The notes below the pieces were generated by a model. It was not told the origin of the DNA and made no database searches. It saw nothing but the letters and a program-made list of their open reading frames with translations. Made by a program: the position numbers and the translations under genes. A stretch of 60,960 nucleotides of DNA from Salinimicrobium catena (GTDB lineage Bacteria > Bacteroidota > Bacteroidia > Flavobacteriales > Flavobacteriaceae): NCBI RefSeq assembly GCF_900102915.1, contig NZ_FNGG01000010.1, positions 1 through 60,960 on the forward strand, written 5' to 3'. Shown one piece after another: positions 50,341-58,118 of the stretch; position 1 is the first letter of the stretch; every line of letters begins with the position of its first letter.

Positions 50341-50901
50341 ATGACGACACTTAAACCCGCCAAAGGTCATCTTTTAATTGCAGAACCTTCCATAACAGGA
50401 GATCTTTCGTTCAACAGATCTGTGGTCTTACTGGCCGATCATACTGAGAGCGGATCAATAGGATTCATCCTGAACAAGGTGCTGGATTTTTCTTTAAAAG
50501 ATTTGATACCCGATCTAAATGGCAATTTCAGAGTATATAATGGAGGGCCGGTAGAACAAGATAACCTTTACTTCATTCATAAAGTACCCGATCTAATACC
50601 CGATAGCATAGAGATCTCCAGTGGAATTTACTGGGGTGGCAATTTTGAAGTGGTCAAAGGCCTCATTAGTCAGGACCTGATCACCGAGAACGAGATCAAA
50701 TTCTTTTTGGGATATTCGGGCTGGGACTGCGAACAATTGAACGAAGAACTCAACGCGCACTCCTGGGTGGTGACAGAGAACAAGGACCATAAGGACATTC
50801 TCAACAGGCACCCGCGCAACTTTTGGAAAGACAAGATGATGCAGTTAGGAGGAAGTTATGTGATCTGGTCCAACGCGCCAGAGAATCCTTCCTACAACTA
50901 G
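50341..50901 (+). CDS. YqgE/AlgH family protein
   Basis: A 186-aa protein: KGHLLIAEPSITGDLSFNRSVVLLADH, GSIGFILNKVL, NGGPVEQDNLYFIHK, YWGGNFEVV and FLGYSGWDCEQLNEEL. These match the AlgH/YqgE (DUF179) fold. The function is not settled. The ATG at 50341 is used; a TTG at 50317 extends the frame. Its stop overlaps the convergent aminotransferase stop by 4 nt. Confidence 0.88.
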   Translation: MTTLKPAKGHLLIAEPSITGDLSFNRSVVLLADHTESGSIGFILNKVLDFSLKDLIPDLNGNFRVYNGGPVEQDNLYFIHKVPDLIPDSIEISSGIYWGGNFEVVKGLISQDLITENEIKFFLGYSGWDCEQLNEELNAHSWVVTENKDHKDILNRHPRNFWKDKMMQLGGSYVIWSNAPENPSYN

Positions 50902-51743
50902 CTTAGTCTTGCCTGCACGTTCAGTTTGGTAAGCAGCTCTTTTGCGACCTCCATCTTGAACTCTTTTTTCCTGTATTTGCTTACGGGCCGTATTCCCATG
51001 ACCACATTGGTGATGAACATTTCATCGGCTTTTTGAAGTTCAAAGGCCGAAACTGACTCTTCCACAACAGTATATTCAGGCAGCTTCTTCAGGATCTCAA
51101 TGATCTTTCCTCTTACGATGCCTTTGATACAGCCATCATTCACGGGCGGGGTCTTGATGGTCTTGCCGGTCACCAGGAACAGGTTTCCGTTAAGCGCTTC
51201 GACCACGCTTTTATTCTCGTTGAGCAACAAACAATTGTCATATTCGTTCTCCTTTGCAAAGATGCTGCCCAGCACGTTGATCGCCCTGTTGTTGGTCTTT
51301 ACCGTAGATAATAGTCCGCTGTTGATGTAGTGGTCTTTAAAGAGCTCCACTTCATAGAAATCCTCTTTCATGATGTAAAAAGGATCTTCAAGAACTTCTG
51401 AAGTGATCACGTAGCCCACATCATTGGTATTGGGCCTGTAGAAGCCGCCTTCTTTTCTGTGGACAGAGAAGCGTACCCGGGCTGCGGAAGAAAGCTGCTC
51501 ATTCGTCTCCAGCAGATCTTTGATCTCCTGCTCCAGGAATTCGGGGGAAAAAGTAGATGGAATTTCCATTCTCATGATACGCATGCTTGCCATAAGCCTG
51601 AAGTAATGATCTTCCCAGAACATGATCTTTCCGTTGATCACCCTCAACGTTTCAAAGACCGCATCACCATAAGCGTACCCCCTGTTCGAAACCGACAGGG
51701 ACGCCTCTTGAGAGGCTACAATCTTTCCGTCCAAATTAGTCAT
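50898..51743 (-). CDS. Class IV aminotransferase (branched-chain/aminodeoxychorismate lyase type)
   Basis: A 281-aa fold-type IV PLP enzyme: NLDGKIVASQEASLSVSNRGYAYGDAVFETLRV, VRFSVHRKEGGFYRP, TVKTNNRAINVLGSIFAKENEYD (catalytic Lys in the TVKT/N region) and DEMFITNVVMGIRPVSKY. This set includes branched-chain aminotransferases, D-amino-acid transaminases and PabC; the sequence does not decide among them. The ATG at 51743 is used. The T-run of the upstream terminator directly precedes the ATG. Confidence 0.87.
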   Translation of the reverse strand: MTNLDGKIVASQEASLSVSNRGYAYGDAVFETLRVINGKIMFWEDHYFRLMASMRIMRMEIPSTFSPEFLEQEIKDLLETNEQLSSAARVRFSVHRKEGGFYRPNTNDVGYVITSEVLEDPFYIMKEDFYEVELFKDHYINSGLLSTVKTNNRAINVLGSIFAKENEYDNCLLLNENKSVVEALNGNLFLVTGKTIKTPPVNDGCIKGIVRGKIIEILKKLPEYTVVEESVSAFELQKADEMFITNVVMGIRPVSKYRKKEFKMEVAKELLTKLNVQARLS

Positions 51744-51750
51744 AAAAAAA

Positions 51751-51770
51751 GCCCGTTGTTTAGAACGGGC
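51751..51770 (-). terminator. Terminator of START-like gene abutting next start codon
   Basis: GCCCGTT / AACGGGC with a 6-nt loop, followed on the - strand by T7 that runs straight into the ATG at 51743. Confidence 0.82.
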
Positions 51771-51795
51771 AAAGGTACTATTTCTGTCAAGATTT

Positions 51796-52182
51796 TTAAA
51801 CCGATCCAAGGACTTGTTTCAGGTCTGAGATCATATTCTCCCACAACATTTTTCCTTCTTCCACTTCATCCTCTTCGGCAAAGTCGGTCACCATGATGGA
51901 AACGTCTTTGGTAATATCGTCCACCTGTATGCGAAGTTCAAAAAAATAAGGTGTTTCCTCGTCGCTCAACCATCTGAATTTCACCCGCTCTCCGTTCTTT
52001 TTACTTATGAGCTTAGCTTTCTCTTCACTGCCTTCCCAGATAAAGGTGAACATTTCACCGCGGGAGTTCACATTATCGGCATACCATTCGCTCAATCCCG
52101 AAGGAGTGGCTATATAATTATACAGTAAGGAAGGAGACGCCTGTATAGGGAATTCCATCTCATACTTTATCTTATCGTCCAT
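51796..52182 (-). CDS. START-like / SRPBCC domain protein
   Basis: A 128-aa protein: YEMEFPIQASPSLLYNYIAT, PSGLSEWYADNVNSRGEMFTFIWEGSEE, RVKFRWLSDEETPYFFELRI and TDFAEEDEVEEGKMLWENMI. This is the START-like family common in Bacteroidota (Aha1/AHSA1-like helix-grip). The ligand is unknown. It is a single gene closed by its own terminator. Confidence 0.85.
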   Translation of the reverse strand: MDDKIKYEMEFPIQASPSLLYNYIATPSGLSEWYADNVNSRGEMFTFIWEGSEEKAKLISKKNGERVKFRWLSDEETPYFFELRIQVDDITKDVSIMVTDFAEEDEVEEGKMLWENMISDLKQVLGSV

Positions 52183-52275
52183 TCTTTGGTTTATTAGTTT
52201 TGGGCAATATAATTATTAATTACTTAATTGCAAACCACAGCAAAAGATCAAAAATTATTTTTTTAAAAAAGATAG

Positions 52276-52306
52276 TTTGCCACAAGGTAAAATGTTTATA
52301 TATTTG
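52276..52306 (+). promoter_or_regulatory. Flavobacterial promoter of tRNA-Met
   Basis: TTTG (52276-52279), 19-nt spacer, TATATTTG (52299-52306). Exact consensus form; the transcript would start about 45 nt before the tRNA. Confidence 0.8.
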
Positions 52307-52358
52307 CACCCGCCAAAAGAAATCAAATGCTGTGCAGGCTGCGATTTCAGGCGCAATT

Positions 52359-52432
52359 GGCGAGGTAGCTCAGTTGGTTAGAGCGTCGGATTCATAACCC
52401 GGAGGTCACGAGTTCAAATCTCGTTCTCGCTA
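52359..52432 (+). tRNA. tRNA-Met (CAT)
   Basis: A cloverleaf is readable. The 7-bp acceptor is GGCGAGG/TCTCGCT, with two G-T wobbles. The D-arm is TAGCTCAGTTGGTTAGAGC, the anticodon loop ATTCATAAC has CAT at 52393-52395, and the T-arm is ACGAG-TTCAAAT-CTCGT with discriminator A. CCA is not encoded. The paired first base and D-arm fit elongator Met; a lysidine-modified Ile tRNA cannot be fully ruled out from sequence alone. It has its own promoter and terminator. Confidence 0.93.
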
Positions 52433-52436
52433 CTCT

Positions 52437-52462
52437 AAAACCCCTTTTTTGGAAGGGGTTTT
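52437..52462 (+). terminator. Terminator after tRNA-Met
   Basis: AAAACCCCTT / AAGGGGTTTT stem followed by T-rich DNA; CCTTTTTTGG at the top may extend the hairpin. Confidence 0.85.
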
Positions 52463-52507
52463 TTTATGCCTAAAAATAAGTGACCTCGGGTTGAAGATGA
52501 GATCTTT

Positions 52508-52552
52508 AGGTCACGAGTTCCCCTGATAGCTATCGGGGTTCGTTCTCGCTAC
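52508..52552 (+). repeat. Broken copy of tRNA-Met 3' end with palindromic insert
   Basis: AGGTCACGAGTTC (52508-52520) and TCGTTCTCGCTAC (52540-52552) repeat exactly the tRNA segments at 52403-52415 and 52421-52433. In the tRNA they are separated by AAATC; here they are separated by a near-palindrome ending in GATAGCTATCGGGG (52520-52538, CCCC/GATAGCTATC/GGGG with one bulged T). The rest of the 52433-52660 gap holds no gene; AAGTGACCT phrases at about 52490 and 52595 look like further decayed pieces. Confidence 0.75.
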
Positions 52553-52660
52553 AGTTTCCAGCCCCTTTAGGTTTTTATATGCCCCTTTCTGAAGTGACCT
52601 GCGGAAGGTTTTGAGCCTGAAGCAGGTAAACAAATAAAAATCAAGGGATCTCTGGGTAAA

Positions 52661-53428
52661 TCACTCCTCCTTGTTCATTCTTTCCGTTTGTCTCCTCTGC
52701 CCCTGTTGATCGATCTTATTCTGTGCCTTTGCCTCATCATGGGCCTCCTCATTACCTGACTCTCTTTTGGACAACTCGTCCAGGCGATTTTTCTTCCCGT
52801 AAATAATCAACAGGTCTTTTGCCTTCAGACGAAGATCTGCAGGAGGCACTCCCACATACTCCTCTCCTGTTCTCTTCACCCCTAACACCAAAACCCCTTC
52901 CTCCACCAGGTCAAGCTCTTCAATGGTCTTATCTGCTAACCAGGCATGTTCGCGTATATCGATCTCGGCAATTCGATAATCCTCTTTAAGATGTAAAAGA
53001 GAAACATAGTCTCGCAGATCTAAAGAAGTATAACGGGAGAGAATTTTCTCTATCATTGGTGTCAGCACCCGGTTGAATGCTTTGTTTCTTGAAAGAAAGT
53101 AGAGTCCCCCCACCCCGATCAATAGCACGATCAGCCGTTCTGAAGTTGCCTGTCCCGCCCCTACGAAAGAAAGCAGTAAGGTGGAAATAGAGGTAACCAC
53201 CCCTACGGAACCAAGCCTTATGAGCAGGGTTATGATCTTGCGCCTGATAGGCACATTGAGAATGCTTTCTGACTCTGTAGTAGTAAAACCGGTTCCTGAA
53301 AATGCTGAAAGAGATTGGAATTTGGCCACCTCTTCTGAAAGCCCTGTCATAAGCAAAGCAACTGCACCAATTCTTATCACCAGCATAGAAAGGGCGATCA
53401 CTATTAAAAGAGAAATTACAGAAACCAT
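52661..53428 (-). CDS. Membrane protein with TrkA C-terminal (RCK) domain
   Basis: A 255-aa protein. The first 130 residues hold three or more hydrophobic helices (VISLLIVIALSMLVIRIGAV, IITLLIRLGSVGVVTSISTLL, LIVLLIGVGGLYFL) with the loop SAFSGTGFTTTESE between them. A TrkA_C domain follows (EIDIREHAWLADKTIEELDLVEEGVLVLGVKR...PPADLRLKAKDLLIIYGK). The basic-acidic tail is hydrophilic. The TGFTTTES loop resembles a K+ transporter selectivity segment, but no complete pore module is present. Function is uncertain. Confidence 0.72.
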   Translation of the reverse strand: MVSVISLLIVIALSMLVIRIGAVALLMTGLSEEVAKFQSLSAFSGTGFTTTESESILNVPIRRKIITLLIRLGSVGVVTSISTLLLSFVGAGQATSERLIVLLIGVGGLYFLSRNKAFNRVLTPMIEKILSRYTSLDLRDYVSLLHLKEDYRIAEIDIREHAWLADKTIEELDLVEEGVLVLGVKRTGEEYVGVPPADLRLKAKDLLIIYGKKNRLDELSKRESGNEEAHDEAKAQNKIDQQGQRRQTERMNKEE

Positions 53429-53767
53429 GACTTATATTGGGTTTAAACGAAAACAAGATCCTGTCGACCTGACCATAAATTTAAGAAACCATATGCAAAC
53501 TGCCTTAAATTAAAAACTCCATTCCAATCCCAGATGAAAAACCAGGGCAGCAAGACAGCTCGATTAAATTTATAAGCGACTCAAAAATTCTTCCATTAAG
53601 AAAGCCTTTTTCCGAGGGATCTTCTGCGGAAGTTTTCCTCTCACCTGCCTTGAAATCTTCGCTTTACTCCCGGAATTTTCGGGCAGAGTTTTCCTGCTGC
53701 TTCGGAAAAGCCCATTTTGCTGCAGATTTGGAAAGGTTTTTGTTGAATTTAGAATTAAAACCAATAC
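53429..53767. other. Non-coding stretch, nothing recognised
   Basis: Divergent intergenic region between the TrkA_C gene and the SH3 gene. It contains many short TTTTCC/GGAAAA phrases, but I find no gene, RNA, full promoter or terminator. Small open frames are likely chance. Confidence 0.4.
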
Positions 53768-54199
53768 ATGAGAAAACTATTACTATTTGCAATTTTTTTA
53801 GGAACAATTCCGGCGATCTCTCAGGAAACTGAAACACAAAAACTTGAGGCTAAAAAAGCCTCGCTTGAACAGCAGATCGCAGTGCTTAAAGATTCCGTGG
53901 CTCAGGTGAACAAAAAGCTGGAAGCCTTAAAAAGCGTGAAAGAGCCGGTCAAAAAGTACAAATTGGGACCCAATGAACTTTTGGCGCTTGAGAAATTGCA
54001 GATAAGACTGGAACCTAACCACACCAGCAAGATCGTGCTTGAAGTGCAAAAGGAAACCCCCGTCCTTAAAATTGATAAAATGGGCGATTTTTACCTGGTT
54101 TGTTACAACGGAATTTGTGGTTATGCCCCCCGGGCATCATTAGAATTCACACAAAATGGAACGAAAGAAGATGAAAGAAACAATGTACCGAATTCTTAG
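53768..54199 (+). CDS. Secreted coiled-coil protein with SH3-like domain
   Basis: A 143-aa protein. A signal peptide (RKLLLFAIFLGTIPAISQ) is followed by a coiled coil at about residues 24-57 (TQKLEAKKASLEQQIAVLKD). A small SH3-type segment follows: LQIRLEPNHTSKIVLEVQKE and VCYNGICGYAPRASLEF. Bacterial SH3 domains often bind cell-wall or surface partners; the partner is unknown. It overlaps the small membrane ORF that follows by 44 nt. Confidence 0.72.
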   Translation: MRKLLLFAIFLGTIPAISQETETQKLEAKKASLEQQIAVLKDSVAQVNKKLEALKSVKEPVKKYKLGPNELLALEKLQIRLEPNHTSKIVLEVQKETPVLKIDKMGDFYLVCYNGICGYAPRASLEFTQNGTKEDERNNVPNS

Positions 54200-54311
54200 C
54201 AGCACCTGGGCAAGGCAGATCCTTATTCTATTGATCATGGCTGCGGCGGGTGCCTTTTTGCTATCCCGCCTGCCCTATTTCCTGGCAGCGCTCTGGGAAA
54301 ATTTGAACTGA
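54156..54311 (+). CDS. Small single-pass membrane protein (51 aa)
   Basis: ATG at 54156 to TGA at 54309-54311. A basic N-terminus (MERKKMKETMYR) is followed by a hydrophobic helix (QILILLIMAAAGAFLLSRLP) and a short tail. An in-frame ATG at 54171 also works. It overlaps the SH3 gene and precedes the secreted protein at 54339 by 27 nt. The membrane pattern is clear; the family is not recognised. Confidence 0.45.
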   Translation: MERKKMKETMYRILSSTWARQILILLIMAAAGAFLLSRLPYFLAALWENLN

Positions 54312-54338
54312 TTATTAACCAACTAAAACCAACAGATC

Positions 54339-54710
54339 ATGAAACCAACAAAAAAGCTTAAGCTGATATTCTTCACTTTGTTCACCCTTTTTACCGGGTC
54401 AATGGCTTTTTCTCAAGCCGTGGGACAACCCGAACCTACCCGCGATTTGGAAATGCAGGTAGGCCGCGAAGTAGCCCGCTGGGAAGATGAACTTTCTTTA
54501 AGGGCCAAGCAAGCTGCCCTTATGGAGCGTAAATACATTGAATTCGCCTTGAAAAGGGAAGAAGTGTTGAAAACCGACATTCCGCAGGAGACAAAAATAA
54601 AACAGCTGGTCGCCTTAAAACTTCAGGAAACCAGGGACATGAGAGACATACTTACCGGTCCGCAGTACGAAAGATACCTGGAACTTCTCGAGGCAGAGGC
54701 TGACGAATAG
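54339..54710 (+). CDS. Secreted helical hypothetical protein
   Basis: A 123-aa protein with a signal peptide (FFTLFTLFTGSMAFSQ) and then a helical body: DLEMQVGREVARWEDELSLR, KYIEFALKREEVLKTD and RDMRDILTGPQYERYLELLE. The ILTGPQYERY segment resembles the LTxxQ motif of Spy/CpxP-type periplasmic proteins. That is weak evidence; no named family is certain. Confidence 0.6.
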   Translation: MKPTKKLKLIFFTLFTLFTGSMAFSQAVGQPEPTRDLEMQVGREVARWEDELSLRAKQAALMERKYIEFALKREEVLKTDIPQETKIKQLVALKLQETRDMRDILTGPQYERYLELLEAEADE

Positions 54711-54798
54711 TTTCGCTGCAGAATTACCCCCTCCTTTTATAAAAGAAAATTTCATAGCTTTAATCTTCGGAAGGAAAACCTTTCACAATTCTTATAAG

Positions 54799-55323
54799 AT
54801 GAAGCTAACCACTTTCTCTCTTCTCTTCCTGGCCCTGCTGCTGGGAAGCTGCAGATCAGATCAAACCAATATGGAGGAAAAAGAAACACCCGAAACCGCC
54901 AAAGACACCACCCCTAAAGTGACAGGGATTGGCGGTATCTTTTTTTTCTCAGAGAACCCTGAGAAAACTAAGGAATGGTACTCGAAAAACCTGGGGCTGG
55001 AAACCAACCAGTGGGGTTCCAGTTTTGAGTTCAGGAACGCGCATCGTCCCGACGAGATAAATTACCTGCAGTGGAGCCCTTTTAAAGACGGCAGCGAATA
55101 CTTCGCCCCTTCAAAAAAGGAATTCATGATCAATTACCGGGTGCAGAACATTGAAGGCCTTCTTGAAAAGCTGAAGGCGAACGGAGTCACCATCCTTGAC
55201 AGCATCGAGGAATTCGACTACGGCAAGTTCGTCCACATCATGGATGCCGAAGGCAACAAGATAGAACTTTGGGAGCCGGTAGACAGTGTCTTCACCGCCA
55301 TGGGCGGGAAGACCACGAAGTAA
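54799..55323 (+). CDS. VOC-fold lipoprotein (glyoxalase/bleomycin-resistance-like)
   Basis: A 174-aa protein. The lipobox LLGSC (residues 14-18) ends a signal sequence; an acidic linker follows. The VOC half-domain shows GIGGIFFFSENPEKTKEWYSKNLGLE, FMINYRVQNIEGLLEKLKANGVTILDS and KFVHIMDAEGNKIELWEP. The strand pattern and the terminal ExxE/W metal ligands fit the family. A secreted, lipid-anchored VOC protein is unusual; its substrate is unknown. Confidence 0.8.
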   Translation: MKLTTFSLLFLALLLGSCRSDQTNMEEKETPETAKDTTPKVTGIGGIFFFSENPEKTKEWYSKNLGLETNQWGSSFEFRNAHRPDEINYLQWSPFKDGSEYFAPSKKEFMINYRVQNIEGLLEKLKANGVTILDSIEEFDYGKFVHIMDAEGNKIELWEPVDSVFTAMGGKTTK

Positions 55324-55343
55324 GCTTTAGAGCTACTAAGAAA

Positions 55344-55367
55344 GCCCCTCAGGAAGGGGCCTTTTTT
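55344..55367 (+). terminator. Terminator after VOC lipoprotein
   Basis: GCCCCT / AGGGGC stem followed by T7. The rest of 55368-55608 is AT-rich and holds no gene I can support. Confidence 0.75.
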
Positions 55368-55608
55368 TGGTCTTTTCTGAAGGTTTTCCAGAGTAACTAT
55401 CCTGAAAATGGGAATTTTCAAGACCCACCTTCTCTTCTTCTATACCTTAACACTTCTTTAATACAAATTTCCTCCTTTTCAACTCGTAAATCCTATTTAT
55501 CGATAATATATGCAGGTTTATTCAAGATTAATATGATTTTTAAGGAAACCCGCAACTAAAGTTTAATAATTATTTAATATTTTTAGACGAAGGTTTGAAA
55601 CTTATAAT

Positions 55609-57120
55609 ATGAAGAGCTTAACAAGTATTAGAACAATAGGAGGAATTGATGCCGATAATGATGACCTTCTAATGAAGTGTTTTCAAAATCATGACTCCTT
55701 TAATGAAATAAAAGAATTCCAGAAGTTTATCGTATTAGGAAGAAAAGGAACTGGAAAAACAGCGATCTTTAAAAGATTTCTAAATAGTAAAAATCATTCT
55801 CTATTCAGTTTTGGCCATACGTTTTCAGATTACCCATGGCATTACCATGATAAACAAGCAAAAATTGGGGTTCCAGATTTTGATAAATTCACCCATAGTT
55901 GGAAGTATTTGATATTAATGAGTCTATCAAAGATCTTATTAAATCAAGATCAAAGTTTACCCTACAATGAAGATTCTTTAGATTTCTTATCTAAAATAGA
56001 AAGTTTTATTGTCGACACGTATGGTACTAGAGATCCAGATGTAACACAAATTTTCACACCTTCAAAAAAATTAAAAATAAAATCAAATTTTACAGTTGAT
56101 TTAGCCTTGATAAAAGCTAATCTTACTCCAGAAGGCTTACCTATGGAGCACTTACCTACGGTCATTCAAGAGGTCAATTTAAATTTAATCGAATACGTTA
56201 TTGGAAGTCTTAATCCAAATCACTCTTACCATATTTTATTTGATCAATTAGATTTAGGATTTGATCCTAAGAATCCTGAATACAATAACCGAGTAATTGG
56301 ACTATTACTTGCAGCAAAGGAAATTAATAGGATAGCAAAGGAAAACAATAAAAAACTGTCAATAATAATTTTCCTCCGAGATGATATTTATAATTCTCTA
56401 AAATTTGAGGATAAAAATAAATTAACCCAATCTTCAACCACAGTGATAGAATGGGACAGACCCGGTAGCCATTCCCTGAAAGAACTACTGGAGAGAAGAT
56501 TAACAGAAATTCTAAAAGAGTACCCGAATGAAGAAATTAAATGGGAACAAGTTTTTGATGAAACCCAGTTAATGACAGGTAAACAAACTAAATACAACTA
56601 TATTACTGATAGAACATTTTTACGTCCAAGAGATGCAATTCAGTTCTGTAACGAAATTCTAAAGTCTCATAATCTTAATGAAGATCGTGAGGCAATGATT
56701 TCAAATAAAGAGATTAACTCCGCTAAAACTGATTACAGTAAATATTTTTTGGATGAGTTAGATGATGAAATTCATAAGCACGTTCCCAAATATGAAAACA
56801 TTCTTGAAATAATTAAAAGTATAGGGTATCACCAATTTGATATGGAAGATTTTGAGGACTCAATACAAAAGAAAAAATCCCTTTTTAGCGAGGAAATTGA
56901 AACATATGATTCATTAAAAAGTCTTTTTGAGTTTTCTATCATTGGTTATTATAAAGCTGGTGGTAGTGGCTATGGTGGTTCAGAATATATTTTCAAATAT
57001 AAAAATACTAGAGCTCAGTTTGAAGAAGGTGCTAAAACTTATAGAGTTCATCCCGGCTTAATAGACTTCCTTGGACTAAAAAGATCTACAAAACCAAAAG
57101 AAATTATTCATCCTCATTAA
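55609..57120 (+). CDS. P-loop ATPase, Sll1717-like family
   Basis: A 503-aa protein. The Walker A motif FIVLGRKGTGKTAIFKRF lies at residues 40-57, the Walker B-like YHILFDQLDLGFD at about 205-217, the sensor-like LSIIIFLRDDIY near 255, and TVIEWDRPGSHSLKELLERR later. The C-terminal segment YRVHPGLIDFLGLKR resembles the end of the Sll1717-type P-loop ATPases. The gene is strongly AT-rich compared with its neighbours and stands alone, as expected for a horizontally acquired, possibly phage-defence gene. The activity is unknown; the defence role is an inference. Confidence 0.72.
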   Translation: MKSLTSIRTIGGIDADNDDLLMKCFQNHDSFNEIKEFQKFIVLGRKGTGKTAIFKRFLNSKNHSLFSFGHTFSDYPWHYHDKQAKIGVPDFDKFTHSWKYLILMSLSKILLNQDQSLPYNEDSLDFLSKIESFIVDTYGTRDPDVTQIFTPSKKLKIKSNFTVDLALIKANLTPEGLPMEHLPTVIQEVNLNLIEYVIGSLNPNHSYHILFDQLDLGFDPKNPEYNNRVIGLLLAAKEINRIAKENNKKLSIIIFLRDDIYNSLKFEDKNKLTQSSTTVIEWDRPGSHSLKELLERRLTEILKEYPNEEIKWEQVFDETQLMTGKQTKYNYITDRTFLRPRDAIQFCNEILKSHNLNEDREAMISNKEINSAKTDYSKYFLDELDDEIHKHVPKYENILEIIKSIGYHQFDMEDFEDSIQKKKSLFSEEIETYDSLKSLFEFSIIGYYKAGGSGYGGSEYIFKYKNTRAQFEEGAKTYRVHPGLIDFLGLKRSTKPKEIIHPH

Positions 57121-57157
57121 TAACATAAAACAAAGGTCCCCACTTCACAGAAAAAAT

Positions 57158-57556
57158 ATGAAAGAAAAATTCAGAACTTTTATCATCATCTACGCCGCAT
57201 TGCTGTCCGGCATCATCCTGATGGCCGTGATCACTGAGGCCATCGACTTCGAAGCGATCTTCCAGCTTTCAGAGGAAGAACTGCCCTGGTTGTTCCTTCC
57301 GGTAGCAGCCATCACCCTGAGTGAATTCCTGTACAGAAACAGCATGAAGCAGATGGCAACCAAAACAGACGAGGACGGCAGGATAGCCGTATACCAGTCG
57401 GCCAGCATCGTTCGCTGGGCCATCCTGGAAGGTACTGCCATCGTCTGCATCGTAATGCCGAGCATTCCCGACATCAACATCCTCATAACCGTGGCTTTTT
57501 ACCTGCTTGTTTGTCCGCGGTACTGGAGATTCCAGCAGATCGTGGCCCCTATGTAA
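57158..57556 (+). CDS. Small four-helix membrane protein
   Basis: A 132-aa protein with about four hydrophobic segments: FIIIYAALLSGIILMAVITEA, WLFLPVAAITLSEFLY, ASIVRWAILEGTAIVCIVMPS and ILITVAFYLLVCPRYW. It is unrecognised, and GC-rich again compared with the ATPase upstream. It is 14 nt before the next gene, so probably cotranscribed with it. Confidence 0.6.
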   Translation: MKEKFRTFIIIYAALLSGIILMAVITEAIDFEAIFQLSEEELPWLFLPVAAITLSEFLYRNSMKQMATKTDEDGRIAVYQSASIVRWAILEGTAIVCIVMPSIPDINILITVAFYLLVCPRYWRFQQIVAPM

Positions 57557-57570
57557 CTAAGTTTTCAAAG

Positions 57571-58083
57571 ATGAAAATTGTAAAGAGTTTATTGCTGCTC
57601 CTGTTTTTCGCTCAATCAGGGTTGGCTCAATCGGGTTACCCGAAGTACGGTACGATCAAAGGCCATGTGTGGGATACGCTTCAAAATAAAGCGATCGCCA
57701 CACACCTGTACCTTCCCGGGTTCAACAGGAAAACAGCGACAGACGTAAATGGCAACTTCCTCCTTGAACACATACCTGCGGGCACTTACACCTTAAAAGT
57801 CCGGACCTTAAGCTACCCTGAGAAAACGATTGAAGCAATCACCATTCAAGGCGACACTGTAATTGAACTGAATTTTCTCTTTCCTCCTGAATGTATATAC
57901 ATCCACAACACTATGAACTGTCCAGTTTGCAATAAAAAAGATGAAGTTATTCCGGTAGTTTACGGTATGCCCACCGAGAAGACAATGAAAAAAGCTGACC
58001 AGGGAAAAGTAAAATTAGGCGGCTGTGTCGTCTCGGATTGCGAACCAAAATGGTATTGCAAAAGGGATAAAAGATGGTTCTAG
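57571..58083 (+). CDS. Secreted protein with carboxypeptidase-regulatory-like domain and Cys-rich tail
   Basis: A 170-aa protein. A signal peptide (KIVKSLLLLLFFAQSGLAQ) precedes a CarboxypepD_reg-like domain: YGTIKGHVWDTLQNKAIATHLYLPGFNRKTATDVNGNFLL and IPAGTYTLKVRTLSY. The C-terminus has four Cys in the pattern CPVC...C...C (NCPVCNKKDEVIPVVYG, GGCVVSDCEPKWYCKRD), which could bind metal. The ATG at 57571 starts the signal peptide; the longer open frame begins at 57511 inside the previous gene. Confidence 0.65.
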   Translation: MKIVKSLLLLLFFAQSGLAQSGYPKYGTIKGHVWDTLQNKAIATHLYLPGFNRKTATDVNGNFLLEHIPAGTYTLKVRTLSYPEKTIEAITIQGDTVIELNFLFPPECIYIHNTMNCPVCNKKDEVIPVVYGMPTEKTMKKADQGKVKLGGCVVSDCEPKWYCKRDKRWF

Positions 58084-58118
58084 TTGCAGAAACTCCAATA
58101 GGCCAGTTGAAAAAATAA

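Noticed and set aside
52433-52660. Second complete tRNA gene after tRNA-Met
   Set aside because: Only two 13-nt parts of the 3' half are present; there is no D-arm or anticodon arm.
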